The notes: generated from the letters alone by a model not told the origin. A DNA stretch of 64,000 nucleotides from Desmonostoc vinosum HA7617-LM4 (GCA_019359515.1 JAHHHC010000007.1:124001-188000), one strand, 5' to 3'. Positions 17,695 through 26,596 are shown, counted from the stretch's first letter. Translations and numbers: made by a program.

Positions 17695-18465
17695 ATGTAT
17701 TCAACAAACTTTACTAACGCCAAAATTTCTATTATCATTCCAACATTGAATGAAGCAAAAAATATTCAAGAAGCTATATCTTCTCTACGAGACGCTACAC
17801 AAACAACAAGCTTTTCTGCGGAATGCTACGCGAATGTCTCTAATCAAGCTAATCTAAATATAGAAGTAATTGTGGTAGATGGTGGCTCTCAAGATAGTAC
17901 GGTTGCAATAGCGCAGTCATTGGATGTAAAAGTTATCTCATCATCTCCTGGACGTGCTGCTCAAATGAATGCAGGTGCTATGGTTGCTAGTGGGGAAATT
18001 TTGTTATTTCTCCATGCAGATACCCGTTTACCTGTTGGGTATGATGTTATGGTTTGCACAACACTACAACAAGCTGGGACTGTAGCAGGTGCATTTGAGT
18101 TGCAGATTGATGCACCACTGTTGAGTTTGCGTTTGGTAGAGTGGGGAGTAAATTTGCGATCGCATTTTTGGCAAATGCCATATGGTGATCAAGCAATTTT
18201 TCTCACAAAACAGGTATTTCAACAAGTTGGCAACTTCCCCGACTTACCTATTATGGAAGACTTTGAACTTATGCGTCATTTAAAACGCTTAGGACGCATT
18301 GTAATTATCCCAACGCCTGTGATTACTTCTGCACGTAGATGGTTGCGAAAAGGAGTATTTAAAACTACGCTGATTAATCAAATAGTAATTATTGCTTATT
18401 TACTGGGAGTTTCACCTGCACAAATTCGCAGTTGGTATCGCCAGGAGAAATTTAGGAGATTTTAA
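17695..18465 (+). CDS. Family 2 glycosyltransferase (TIGR04283-like) with in-frame repeat insertion
   Basis: The 256-residue GT-A enzyme begins ISIIIPTLNEAKNIQEAI and has VIVVDGGSQDSTV (nucleotide-sugar Asp), SSPGRAAQMNAGA, LLFLHADTRLP (DxD-like metal site), GDQAIFL and PIMEDFEL with the acceptor-site ED. A hydrophobic segment near 225-240 suggests membrane association. TIGR04283 members are often linked with arsenosugar biosynthesis, but no arsenic gene is adjacent, so the product is unknown. Between the first helix and VIVVDGG there are about 25 extra residues. Their DNA (17810-17856) contains GCGGAATGCTACGCGAATG, which resembles intergenic repeats elsewhere in the window. A TVP38 gene follows 225 bp downstream. 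Confidence 0.83.
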   Translation: MYSTNFTNAKISIIIPTLNEAKNIQEAISSLRDATQTTSFSAECYANVSNQANLNIEVIVVDGGSQDSTVAIAQSLDVKVISSSPGRAAQMNAGAMVASGEILLFLHADTRLPVGYDVMVCTTLQQAGTVAGAFELQIDAPLLSLRLVEWGVNLRSHFWQMPYGDQAIFLTKQVFQQVGNFPDLPIMEDFELMRHLKRLGRIVIIPTPVITSARRWLRKGVFKTTLINQIVIIAYLLGVSPAQIRSWYRQEKFRRF

Positions 18466-18690
18466 GCTATTTTTCATGTAGATAGTATATTTTGAGGACA
18501 TTGAATTGCAAATGTTAATCTACCAAAAGTAAAACTTGAGCCTTTGAGCCTGAAAGTTAAGTTTTTAAGCGCGAATTTATATAGAACTCCTATTTAATGT
18601 CTAAAAAAACTCCGCACACCTCAAAAAAATTGATTCCCTACTCCCTACCTACGCAAATAATCCCACGAATCAAGCCAGATTCCCATATCA

Positions 18691-19401
18691 ATGAGTAAGC
18701 ACCGATTCAATTTCAAACTCAAATTGTTAATCTTGAGTTGCTTAGTCGCTACTCTAATACTTGCTGCTAGATATTTCAATATTCAAGAATTTTTGCATAC
18801 CTTAATCATCAGGGTTCAAAGTCTTGGCATTTTGGGCCCCATTGCCTACATACTTATCTATAACTTGGCAACATTGCTATTTATTCCAGGTTCACTGCTA
18901 ACGCTAAAAGGAGGTTGTTTATTTGGCGTGTTTTGGGGTTCAGTTTATGTGTTGATTGCCGCAATAATTGGAGCAACTTTAGCTTTTCTCATCGGACGTT
19001 ATCTGTCAAGAGATTGGGTTTGCCGGCAGATTGATAAACATCCTAAATTCAAAGCGATTAATCTAGCAGTTACCAAGGAGGGATGGAAAATTGTGCTACT
19101 GACTCGTCTCTCACCCATTTTTCCCTTCAATCTATTAAATTATGCTTTTGGAGTAACACAAGTTTCGCTGAGAGATTATATTTTGGGTTCCATTGGCATT
19201 GTGCCTGGAACTGTAATGTACGTTTACATCGGTTCTTTAGCTGGTAATCTTGCCATGATTAACTCAACTCACCAAACAACCAACGCAGAAGCCCAAATTT
19301 GGCAGTGGGTAATGCAAGTAATTGGATTAATTGCTACAGTTGCTGTAACTATTTATGTGACAAAAGTTGCTCAAAAAGCTTTAAATAGTATCAATAATTA
19401 A
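18691..19401 (+). CDS. TVP38/TMEM64 (VTT domain) membrane protein, copy 1
   Basis: The 236-residue integral membrane protein has the VTT (SNARE-associated, DedA-like) core. Visible blocks are LFIPGSLLTLKGGCLFGVFWGSVY, then GATLAFLIGRYLSRDWV, LLTRLSPIFPFNLLNYAFGVT, and GTVMYVYIGSLAGNLA. The paired FxPxS and RLSPxxPFNxxNY re-entrant motifs are typical. Eukaryotic VTT relatives move lipids between membrane leaflets; the bacterial substrate is unknown. It is closely related to the next gene, with near-identical blocks, and probably arose by duplication. Confidence 0.85.
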   Translation: MSKHRFNFKLKLLILSCLVATLILAARYFNIQEFLHTLIIRVQSLGILGPIAYILIYNLATLLFIPGSLLTLKGGCLFGVFWGSVYVLIAAIIGATLAFLIGRYLSRDWVCRQIDKHPKFKAINLAVTKEGWKIVLLTRLSPIFPFNLLNYAFGVTQVSLRDYILGSIGIVPGTVMYVYIGSLAGNLAMINSTHQTTNAEAQIWQWVMQVIGLIATVAVTIYVTKVAQKALNSINN

Positions 19402-19526
19402 AAATTCAACTAGTCGCGGTACTGGGTACTGGGAAAAGTTTTTTTAAATTTGGTTGTGGGTAATGAGCAATCACCGTAATTTTTAGATTTTATACCCAAT
19501 CTCCAGTCTCCAGTCCCTTTTACAAT

Positions 19527-19735
19527 AGACCTCTTGCAAAAGTCCTTCTTTGCGTTCTCTTCTCTGCGTCTCTGTCTTGAAAAGTTGAGCCACTGCGTTG
19601 GACGGGTTCCCCGGCAGCCGCGCAAGTGGCGTTCCTACGGAGGGAAACCCTCCTTCTCCTGACGGAGACGCTACGCGAACAGAACTTTTCGCTGCGCCTC
19701 TGCGTGAAACAAAAAAATATTTATGTAAGAGGTCT
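19527..19735. repeat. MITE-like insertion ending at the start codon of the second TVP38 gene
   Basis: Its ends, AGACCTCTTGCAAAAGTC (from 19527) and GTAAGAGGTCT (to 19735), match the ends of the 167-bp elements at 44435-44601 and 61616-61782, and TA dinucleotides flank both sides. The interior is different: repeat sequence with GGAGACGCTACGCGAACAG and GTTCCCCGGCAGCCGCGC. A related interior occurs at about 53015-53110. Confidence 0.7.
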
Positions 19736-19736
19736 A

Positions 19737-20510
19737 ATGAAAAATAATTTGATTACTAATAAGTCAAAAAATATAAATTTTATGAGACTTTTTAAACCAG
19801 GTATATTAATCTTGATAGCATTAGCGATCGCTTTCTTTTTAAACACACAATTTGTCATAGCCGAAGAATCTACTCAAACATTTTCTTTCAATCCCCAAGC
19901 AGTTTTACGAGATGCTTTGCAGTGGATTGATGGCCTTGGAACAGTAGGTTATCTAGCTTTTATCGCCATTTATATTATTGCTACCGTCGCTTTTTTACCA
20001 GGCTCCATCCTCACCTTGGGTGCTGGCTTTGTCTTTGGTGTAGTATGGGGTTCACTTTATGTATTTGTTGGCGCAACCTTGGGTGCTACTGCGGCGTTTA
20101 TTGTTGGACGTTATTTAGCAAGAGGTTGGGTTGCGCGTAAAATAGCGGATAACAAAAAATTTGCCGCTATTGACCGAGCTGTTGGCAAAGAAGGATTAAA
20201 AATCGTACTTTTAACGCGACTATCTCCCATATTTCCCTTCAATTTATTAAACTACGCTTTTGGAATTACGGGAGTTTCACTCAAAGATTACCTCATCGGC
20301 TCTGTGGGTATGATTCCTGGCACAATTATGTACGTTTACATTGGTTCTCTTGCTGGGAATCTGGCCATGATTGGCACTGAAACTCAACCCACCAACCCAA
20401 CAGTACAATGGGCAATCCGAGTTATAGGTTTAATTGCTACAGTCGCCGTCACTGTCTACATTACTCGTATCGCTCGCAAAGCTTTAGAAGAAGACGTTAT
20501 CAGTAATTAA
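19737..20510 (+). CDS. TVP38/TMEM64 (VTT domain) membrane protein, copy 2
   Basis: This protein has 257 residues from the ATG at 19737; a longer frame upstream lies in MITE sequence and is not credible. There is an N-terminal hydrophobic segment (about 18-36), then the same VTT blocks as copy 1: FLPGSILTLGAGFVFG, GATAAFIVGRYLARGWV, LLTRLSPIFPFNLLNYAFGIT and GTIMYVYIGSLAGNLAMIG. AAGAGG at 19727-19732, inside the MITE end, is the only plausible ribosome binding site. An ATG at 19782 is an alternative. A lipid or small-molecule transport role is inferred from the family. The RRM gene follows on the same strand after 377 bp. Confidence 0.83.
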   Translation: MKNNLITNKSKNINFMRLFKPGILILIALAIAFFLNTQFVIAEESTQTFSFNPQAVLRDALQWIDGLGTVGYLAFIAIYIIATVAFLPGSILTLGAGFVFGVVWGSLYVFVGATLGATAAFIVGRYLARGWVARKIADNKKFAAIDRAVGKEGLKIVLLTRLSPIFPFNLLNYAFGITGVSLKDYLIGSVGMIPGTIMYVYIGSLAGNLAMIGTETQPTNPTVQWAIRVIGLIATVAVTVYITRIARKALEEDVISN

Positions 20511-20715
20511 TCTTTATTAAGTTAATATTACAATTTATTAAATATTTATTACATTACTTTACAGACGGTGGCAACATACAACAATTAAACTAAGAGTCTT
20601 GCTCATGTCAGATTTTAAAATCTCACACTTGTGATTTCTAACGGACGTAGTGCTGTGCATCCAATTGTCACTCTCAGGAGCGGCAATGATTACATAAATT
20701 TTAATAAATATTTTG

Positions 20716-20763
20716 CTCACTTTCCCCACAATAGTTAAATAATGTGTAATCGTGGAAAGTGAG
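20716..20763 (+). promoter_or_regulatory. Long-range hairpin upstream of the RRM gene
   Basis: CTCACTTTCC (20716-20725) and GGAAAGTGAG (20754-20763) form a perfect 10-bp stem, extendable by AC/GT after a two-base bulge. It lies about 125 bp before the RRM start codon. It could be part of a long 5' leader of the kind known for cold-shock RNA-binding genes, or a terminator for the upstream gene. The rest of 20511-20887 is AT-rich, with no gene seen. Confidence 0.4.
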
Positions 20764-20887
20764 AATTAATTCGGCGACCTCGTTTGTTTTTATTATTGGT
20801 AGGCTTTTGTCTTTTGGTATTTACAACAGACTTTTCTCCGAAACTTAAATCTCTACACAACCTATGATTGATTTCGGAGACAATTTT

Positions 20888-21193
20888 ATGTCAGTTTATG
20901 TAGGCAATCTTTCTTATGAAGTTACAGAAGAAAGCCTGAATGCTGTGTTTGCAGAATATGGTTCTGTAAAGCGCGTTCAGCTACCTACTGACCGTGAGAC
21001 AGGCCGTTTACGCGGCTTTGGTTTTGTGGAAATGGGTACAGATGCAGAAGAAGCAGCCGCTATTGAAGCTCTGGATGGTGCTGAATGGATGGGACGTGAC
21101 CTCAAAGTGAATAAGGCTAAACCTAGAGAAGACAGAGGTTCTTTTGGTGGAAACCGAAACAGCTACGGTGGCGGTGGACGTAACCGTTACTAA
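20888..21193 (+). CDS. RRM-type RNA-binding protein (cyanobacterial Rbp, cold-inducible class)
   Basis: A single RNA recognition motif of about 80 residues, with RNP2 VYVGNLSYEV and RNP1 RGFGFVEM, is followed by a short Gly/Arg/Asn-rich tail (GSFGGNRNSYGGGGRNRY). This is the plan of the glycine-rich Rbp proteins that cyanobacteria raise in the cold and that also help localise mRNAs. I use the ATG at 20888 (MSVYVGNL), which has GGAGA seven bases upstream, rather than the ATG at 20864, which adds an unconserved MIDFGDNF. A strong terminator follows. The gene appears monocistronic. Confidence 0.93.
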   Translation: MSVYVGNLSYEVTEESLNAVFAEYGSVKRVQLPTDRETGRLRGFGFVEMGTDAEEAAAIEALDGAEWMGRDLKVNKAKPREDRGSFGGNRNSYGGGGRNRY

Positions 21194-21255
21194 ACTCCGT
21201 AGATTTAGCTTTTTGAGCTAATTCGTTAGTCAAAAAATTAGTTTAACGTAATGAC

Positions 21256-21285
21256 GGCTCAAGCACTCTTTGCTTGAGCCTTTTT
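21256..21285 (+). terminator. Rho-independent terminator of the RRM gene
   Basis: A perfect 10-bp stem, GGCTCAAGCA with TGCTTGAGCC, around a five-base loop is followed directly by TTTTT. It lies 62 bp after the stop codon. This is the clearest intrinsic terminator in the first half of the window. Confidence 0.9.
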
Positions 21286-21523
21286 AAGTGCTTGTACTCC
21301 TTTAGGGAAGCAAGCGAGGCAAAGCGTTTCGTACAAAAGAGCTTGGTCAAAAGGCAAAAAACTTTCATTGCTAGAATGCAAATATTTTGTCAATTATTAA
21401 ACTGACAAAATATTTGCAAAACTGTAATCCTTGTAAGTTAAGCATCTTGAATAAGGATGAAAGCTCAAGAAGAAAACTTTACCGATTCATCCTTATACAC
21501 TTCACCCTTCAAAGGTATTACCA

Positions 21524-23071
21524 ATGTCCAATTCAGAATTCGAGAGAGTCACTGTACTCCCAATGGATGAGTATAATCAAACGTTGGTTTCTCACGTTCA
21601 TCCGCCAGATTGGGTTAATCCTCAGCCTGCTGATATTTACGATTTGGTAGTAATTGGTGCTGGTACGGCGGGATTAGTGGTGGCGGCGGGTGCAGCGGGT
21701 TTAGATTTAGGTTTAAAAGTGGCGTTGATTGAAAAGCATCTCATGGGTGGAGATTGCTTAAATGTTGGTTGTGTACCATCTAAGACTGTCATCCGTTCTT
21801 CGCGTGTAGTTGGCGAATTATGGAATGCTAAACGCTTGGGAATTAACATTCCAAAACATATTGATGTTGATTTTTCTACAGTCATGGCACGGATGCGACG
21901 AATAAGGGCTGGTATTAGCCATCATGACTCAGTAAAACGTTTTCAAAAGTTAGGAGTAGATGTTTTTTTAGGTAGCGGTCGGTTTGCGAGTAAAAATACT
22001 ATACAAGTTGCTGATACAACTCTCCGGTTTAAAAAAGCTGTAATTGCTACTGGTGCCAGAGCTGCGCGACTCTCAATTCCTGGAATTGAAAAGGCGGGTT
22101 ATCTAACTAACGAGACGGTTTTTTCGCTAATTCAAAAACCGGAACGTCTGGCGGTGATTGGTGGCGGCCCGATTGGTTGTGAATTGGCTCAAGCTTTCCG
22201 GCGCTTAGGCTGTGAGGTGGTACTTTTACATCGCGGTTCTCACATCCTCAATAAAGAAGATGCTGATGCTGCTGAAATTTTGCAAAAGGTCTTGATTGGG
22301 GAAGGAATTCGTTTGGTACTGAATTGTCAATTAGAAGAGGTGGTGAATGTTACTGAAGGTAAAAGGCTTTACTTTTCTTCTAAAGGTCATCGAGATTCAG
22401 TGACAGTAGACGAAATTTTAGTGGGCACAGGGCGATCGCCAAATGTGGAAGGTTTAAATTTAGAGGCAGTAGGTGTAAAATATGACCAAAAGCAGGGTGT
22501 ATTGGTGAATGATTATCTGCAAACTACCAATCCGAAAATTTATGCAGCTGGCGATATCTGCATGAATTGGAAATTTACCCACGCTGCGGATGCCGCCGCC
22601 CGAATTGTCATTAAAAATACGTTGTTTTCTCCTTTTGGCTTGGGGCGTTCTCAGCTTAGTAGTTTAGTAATGCCTTGGGTGACATATACAGACCCAGAAA
22701 TTGCTCATGTAGGCATGTATGAACACCAAGCGCAAAAGTTAGGTATTGATACAGTAACGATCGCTATTCCTTTTAGTAGTGTAGACCGAGCGATCGCTGA
22801 TGCTGAAGAATTGGGATTTCTCAAAATTCTCCACAAAAAAGGGTCTGATGAAATTCTCGGTGCCACCATTGTTGCTAGCCATGCAGGCGAGATGATTTCT
22901 GAAGTGACTGCGGTCATAGTGGGTAAACTGGGTTTGAGCAAGCTTAGCAATGTTATTCATCCTTACCCAACTCAAGCTGAAGCCATAAAAAAAGCGGCAG
23001 ATGCATACCGCCGCACACTCCTAACACCAAGAACTAAAAAATTGTTGGAATTTATCACAAAGTTTTCTTAG
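21524..23071 (+). CDS. Mercuric-reductase-like FAD-dependent disulfide oxidoreductase
   Basis: The 515-residue flavoprotein has the FAD-binding LVVIGAGTAGLVVAAGAAGL, the redox disulfide GGDCLNVGCVPSKTV, the NAD(P)H motif LAVIGGGPIGCELAQAFRRLG, the second FAD site IYAAGDIC, and a dimerisation domain with HPYPTQAEAIKKAAD. It lacks the N-terminal metal-binding domain and the C-terminal Cys pair of true MerA. Mercury reduction is therefore unlikely, and the substrate is unknown. In many cyanobacteria such enzymes are encoded beside, or fused to, VTT proteins. Here two VTT genes lie 1-3 kb upstream, supporting a shared role (inference). Confidence 0.85.
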   Translation: MSNSEFERVTVLPMDEYNQTLVSHVHPPDWVNPQPADIYDLVVIGAGTAGLVVAAGAAGLDLGLKVALIEKHLMGGDCLNVGCVPSKTVIRSSRVVGELWNAKRLGINIPKHIDVDFSTVMARMRRIRAGISHHDSVKRFQKLGVDVFLGSGRFASKNTIQVADTTLRFKKAVIATGARAARLSIPGIEKAGYLTNETVFSLIQKPERLAVIGGGPIGCELAQAFRRLGCEVVLLHRGSHILNKEDADAAEILQKVLIGEGIRLVLNCQLEEVVNVTEGKRLYFSSKGHRDSVTVDEILVGTGRSPNVEGLNLEAVGVKYDQKQGVLVNDYLQTTNPKIYAAGDICMNWKFTHAADAAARIVIKNTLFSPFGLGRSQLSSLVMPWVTYTDPEIAHVGMYEHQAQKLGIDTVTIAIPFSSVDRAIADAEELGFLKILHKKGSDEILGATIVASHAGEMISEVTAVIVGKLGLSKLSNVIHPYPTQAEAIKKAADAYRRTLLTPRTKKLLEFITKFS

Positions 23072-23122
23072 GGATTGGGGATTGGGGACTGGGGACTGGG
23101 GACTGGGGACTGGGGACTGGGT
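23071..23122. repeat. Heptamer tandem array (GGGGACT/GGGGATT)
   Basis: About seven units of seven bases begin with the last base of the TAG stop of the flavoprotein gene. This is the short tandemly repeated repetitive (STRR) type described from heterocystous cyanobacteria. A longer array of the same units lies at 41687-41757. Confidence 0.9.
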
Positions 23123-23197
23123 GTTTGTTATTTCTCCCCCTGCTCCCCCTGCCTACCCGCGTCCCCCGGTCACTGAGCGAAGTCGAAGTGCATCCCT

Positions 23198-26100
23198 CTA
23201 CGCCGGACGCCAACGCTCAATCTTATTGCCGTATAAGCTGACGTAGTAAATATAACCATCTGGTCCAGCGTTGATCTGTACGGGCGAATTTAAACCGGAA
23301 GCAAACCGCTTAACTGAGGTAACTTTACCATCATCGCTCAATGTCAAAGAATCAATGGTGCCTTTACTTGGGTCGCCGATAAACAATGCACCTTGATAAA
23401 TCGAAGGCAAGCTGTTACCGAGGTAAAAATCACCTACAACAATTGCATTGGCACCAACATGTTTGTAAGCATAAATTGGTGCTGTAATGATCTCACCGCT
23501 GGTGTAGGAGGCTTGGGCGCTAGGTAGTGTGCTGTATTCTGGTTGTTGCAAATTGAAGCCGTCAGCACCTTCATAATAGGGCCAGCCAAAGTTAGCGCCT
23601 CGTCCGGTATTCGCTTCTTCCCAAGTTTTCCAACCAACGTCACCAATGTAAGGCGTGTTGGTTCGGGGATCAATCGTAAATCGGAAGGGGTTACGCAGAC
23701 CGTAGTTATAAACCCTAGAACGATTGCTATCGGAATTACCATCGTAGAATGGATTATCTGATAAGCCTTTACCAGTCATGGCATCAATTCGCAAAATTTT
23801 TCCAGATAAATTATTCAAATCCTGAACGCGAATTGCTCGCGCATCTACCCGGTTGTAAGAAGTACCATCACCAAGGCTCACGAATAAAGAACCATCAGTA
23901 CCAAAGCTCACAGTCCCAACTGAGTGAGATTCACTATCGGTCGCTAGATAATCCTCAATGTTGACAACTTTGTCGAGGTTGTCTAGATAATCTTGCATGT
24001 TGGCAAATCGTTTGCCAGTTTGACTGTTAATGATTCCTGAAGGGGCGTAGTTGAGTTTATTGTCGAGTTTAATATCTGTGCTATTGCCATCAGGACGACT
24101 GATATTTTCCCAAATGCTGTTTTTGCCCAACAGCACAACTTCACTACCAGGGACAACAGTGGTGTAGTTGGTTGCGGAGTCGGCTGTCACCCGGATTAGC
24201 CGCGCCGCACGATTACCTTTGGCATCAGGCCCATCTAAGACTGTGTTAGGGTTGGTGTTGTTATAAACTTCTGGTGGATCGTAGGTAAATAGCAAGTAAA
24301 TGTAAGGATTATCGGGGAAATCAGGATGTACAGCCAGATCTAACAGTCCGCGATCGCTTACACTATTTACCTGTCCAGAGATATCGATGAATGGTTTTGC
24401 TAATAGTTTGCCATCTTCAAATACTCGAACTACCCCACCTTTCTCAGCAATATACAAGCGATCGCCATCGGGTGTCCACTCAAAAGATGTAGGTAGATTC
24501 AACCCTGAAACGACTGTTTCTAAGGTCAAGTTACCAGGGTCATCATCAATGATCGAAATAGTAGCTAGATTTTGAAGATTCAAACCCACCCCAACTGGAT
24601 TTGTAAACTTCACATTAAAGCTCTCGTTTGTCTCTCCAATAGTGTCTTTGGTAATGGGAATAGAAATGATTTGAGAGCGTATTCCTGGGTCAAAGTTTAA
24701 GGTTCCAGACACAGCTTGGTAATCAGTTCCTACTTTGGCAGTCCCGTCTGTGGTTGTATACTTTACACTAGCAGCCTCGGAACTTTTACCCCGTGTCACT
24801 TTGAGTGTAGCAAGACCATCATCTTCATTCAACACAACCTCAGAAAAACTCAAATCAGTGCGATCGTCGTCTTCAATCGTCATTCTCAGAGTTCTTTGAA
24901 TTCCTAAGAAAGCGTTTTCTGGTTGATCAATAACGATGGTAAAAGTTTCGTCTGATTCTGATAAACTATCCTTTAGGATAGGTACAATGATGTCTTTGCT
25001 AGCCTCTCCTGGATTAAAGGTAAGTGTACCTGCTTTCTCTTGGTAGTCATCCCCTGCTTTGGCGCTTTCGCCCATAGTATAATACTTGACAGTTGATGTA
25101 CTATTTAAATCATCGCCATTGCGCTTCACCGTGATGTTCAAACTATCATCACTCTCACCAACAGTTGTATAGGACTGCCCCAAGGTAATGATTGGTTGAA
25201 AAGACGGTGTGTACAACTGAGATTTGGGAATAATTTCTTTTACTTGAGAGGAACTCGACCATAAGAGTTTAGCAACTGCTGGCCCATAGATTTCCAAGTA
25301 CTCCATTTTAATTTCGTACTTTTCACCGGCTTGCAAGGTAATATTGCCACTGCCTCGTTTGGAAACTTGATTGGTTGGTAGATTGATAATTTGCTCACCG
25401 TTTATCGATACTTTGGCACCATCATCGCTGATGAGATAAAAGGTATATGTCTCGCTGTATTTGGGTTCTATAAAACCTGTCCAACGTACGGAAAAGGTTT
25501 GGTTAGCTATAGACGCAGTAGGACTACCATCAGCCCAATCAAAGTTGATTGTTGAGTCGGTGCGAGTTAGCTTCAAATTAGTGAAGTCTAAATTGTCGAA
25601 ATACTCTGCTTTCAATCCTTTACCTGTGCCAGCAATATTTACCAAAAAAGTACCTAAGTTGGCAGCTGGAGCAAAATTGCCGCTAGTGTCGCTAATTTGA
25701 TTGGCTTGTAGATTAATAGTGTAAGTTCCATTTTTGGTACTATTCCAACTTCCGCTAGGAGCATTAATACTATATGTAGCCGTGCGCTCATTGCCATTGC
25801 TGCTATTATCTACACTGACCAATTTTGCTAATTGACTAAATTCGTTTGGCCCAGTCACAAGCACATCGCTGTTGTCTAAGGTTGAAACCTTAACGGCTGT
25901 GTCATCTTTGTAAGTGACAGTAAAGTTATAAGTATTAGTATTTCTGGCTGTCAGAGTAGTAGTTTTTGCTGTAGCGGTGAGTGAGGTAGCGTCGGTGTAT
26001 AACTGGGATTGAGGAATAACTTCTTTTACTTGCAAAGAACTCGACCAAGAAAGTCTAGACATTGCCCGAACAAAATTATCGTAGTACTCTAATTTAATGT

Positions 26101-26596
26101 CGTACTTCTGACCTGCTTCTAGAGCTATTGTACCCTTGACTTCTGTCGCACCTTGATCGACGAAACGATTGATTATTTGCTTACCGTTGACCCACAGGCG
26201 AACACCATCATCACTAGTGGTGTAAAAGGTGTATGTATCACTGTATTTTGCCTCCACTAACCCTGTCCAACGCACAGAGAATGTATCTTTATCGATAGAC
26301 TTGTCAGGAGACCCATAAAGCCAGTCAAAGTCTACTTTGGAATCGATGCGAGTTAACTTTAAGTTTGTGAAATTTTTGTTATCAAAATACTCAGCATAGA
26401 GTCCGTTTCCTGAAGAGAGGCTGCTTTTTGCTGTCTGTAGACTAGGTTCACTAACGCTACTAGCTCGTGCAAAAGTTTTGATCTGCTGAGAATTGTTTGT
26501 ATCTAAAGACGATGAAGGGGTAATTGCTGAACTTACTACAGTTGATAACTGTTGATTAAGGGCTAAGTTACTATTTTGATTGGCAGAATTATTCAT
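23198..26596 (-). CDS. PA14/Calx-beta exoprotein with glucose/sorbosone dehydrogenase domain
   Basis: This is a 1132-residue modular protein. In order it has a PA14 domain (about 65-200, YAEYFDNKNFTNLKLTR), an Ig-like or Big-like segment (about 205-320), a second PA14 domain (about 325-460), two Calx-beta domains (about 465-565 and 570-675), and a PQQ-type sugar dehydrogenase beta-propeller to the end. The propeller shows FEWTPDGDRLYIAEKGGVV, GLLDLAVHPDFPDNPYIYL, GKILRIDAMTG, YGLRNPFRFTIDP and DVGWKTWEEAN. No Sec signal is visible, so type I export or similar is likely. I start at the ATG at 26596 with TGAGG upstream; a TTG 15 bases earlier overlaps that site. It is probably a carbohydrate-binding extracellular oxidase or adhesin. 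Confidence 0.85.
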   Translation of the reverse strand: MNNSANQNSNLALNQQLSTVVSSAITPSSSLDTNNSQQIKTFARASSVSEPSLQTAKSSLSSGNGLYAEYFDNKNFTNLKLTRIDSKVDFDWLYGSPDKSIDKDTFSVRWTGLVEAKYSDTYTFYTTSDDGVRLWVNGKQIINRFVDQGATEVKGTIALEAGQKYDIKLEYYDNFVRAMSRLSWSSSLQVKEVIPQSQLYTDATSLTATAKTTTLTARNTNTYNFTVTYKDDTAVKVSTLDNSDVLVTGPNEFSQLAKLVSVDNSSNGNERTATYSINAPSGSWNSTKNGTYTINLQANQISDTSGNFAPAANLGTFLVNIAGTGKGLKAEYFDNLDFTNLKLTRTDSTINFDWADGSPTASIANQTFSVRWTGFIEPKYSETYTFYLISDDGAKVSINGEQIINLPTNQVSKRGSGNITLQAGEKYEIKMEYLEIYGPAVAKLLWSSSSQVKEIIPKSQLYTPSFQPIITLGQSYTTVGESDDSLNITVKRNGDDLNSTSTVKYYTMGESAKAGDDYQEKAGTLTFNPGEASKDIIVPILKDSLSESDETFTIVIDQPENAFLGIQRTLRMTIEDDDRTDLSFSEVVLNEDDGLATLKVTRGKSSEAASVKYTTTDGTAKVGTDYQAVSGTLNFDPGIRSQIISIPITKDTIGETNESFNVKFTNPVGVGLNLQNLATISIIDDDPGNLTLETVVSGLNLPTSFEWTPDGDRLYIAEKGGVVRVFEDGKLLAKPFIDISGQVNSVSDRGLLDLAVHPDFPDNPYIYLLFTYDPPEVYNNTNPNTVLDGPDAKGNRAARLIRVTADSATNYTTVVPGSEVVLLGKNSIWENISRPDGNSTDIKLDNKLNYAPSGIINSQTGKRFANMQDYLDNLDKVVNIEDYLATDSESHSVGTVSFGTDGSLFVSLGDGTSYNRVDARAIRVQDLNNLSGKILRIDAMTGKGLSDNPFYDGNSDSNRSRVYNYGLRNPFRFTIDPRTNTPYIGDVGWKTWEEANTGRGANFGWPYYEGADGFNLQQPEYSTLPSAQASYTSGEIITAPIYAYKHVGANAIVVGDFYLGNSLPSIYQGALFIGDPSKGTIDSLTLSDDGKVTSVKRFASGLNSPVQINAGPDGYIYYVSLYGNKIERWRPA

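Noticed and set aside
19626-19736. N-terminal extension of the second TVP38 protein
   Set aside because: The extra 37 codons lie inside MITE and repeat sequence, begin at a non-ATG codon and show no membrane-protein character.
21524-23071. True mercuric reductase and a mercury-resistance operon
   Set aside because: The heavy-metal-binding N-domain and C-terminal Cys pair are absent, and no merR, merT or merP is nearby.
23071-23122. Possible CRISPR array
   Set aside because: The units are seven bases with no spacers; this is a simple tandem repeat. No repeat-spacer structure was seen anywhere in the window.
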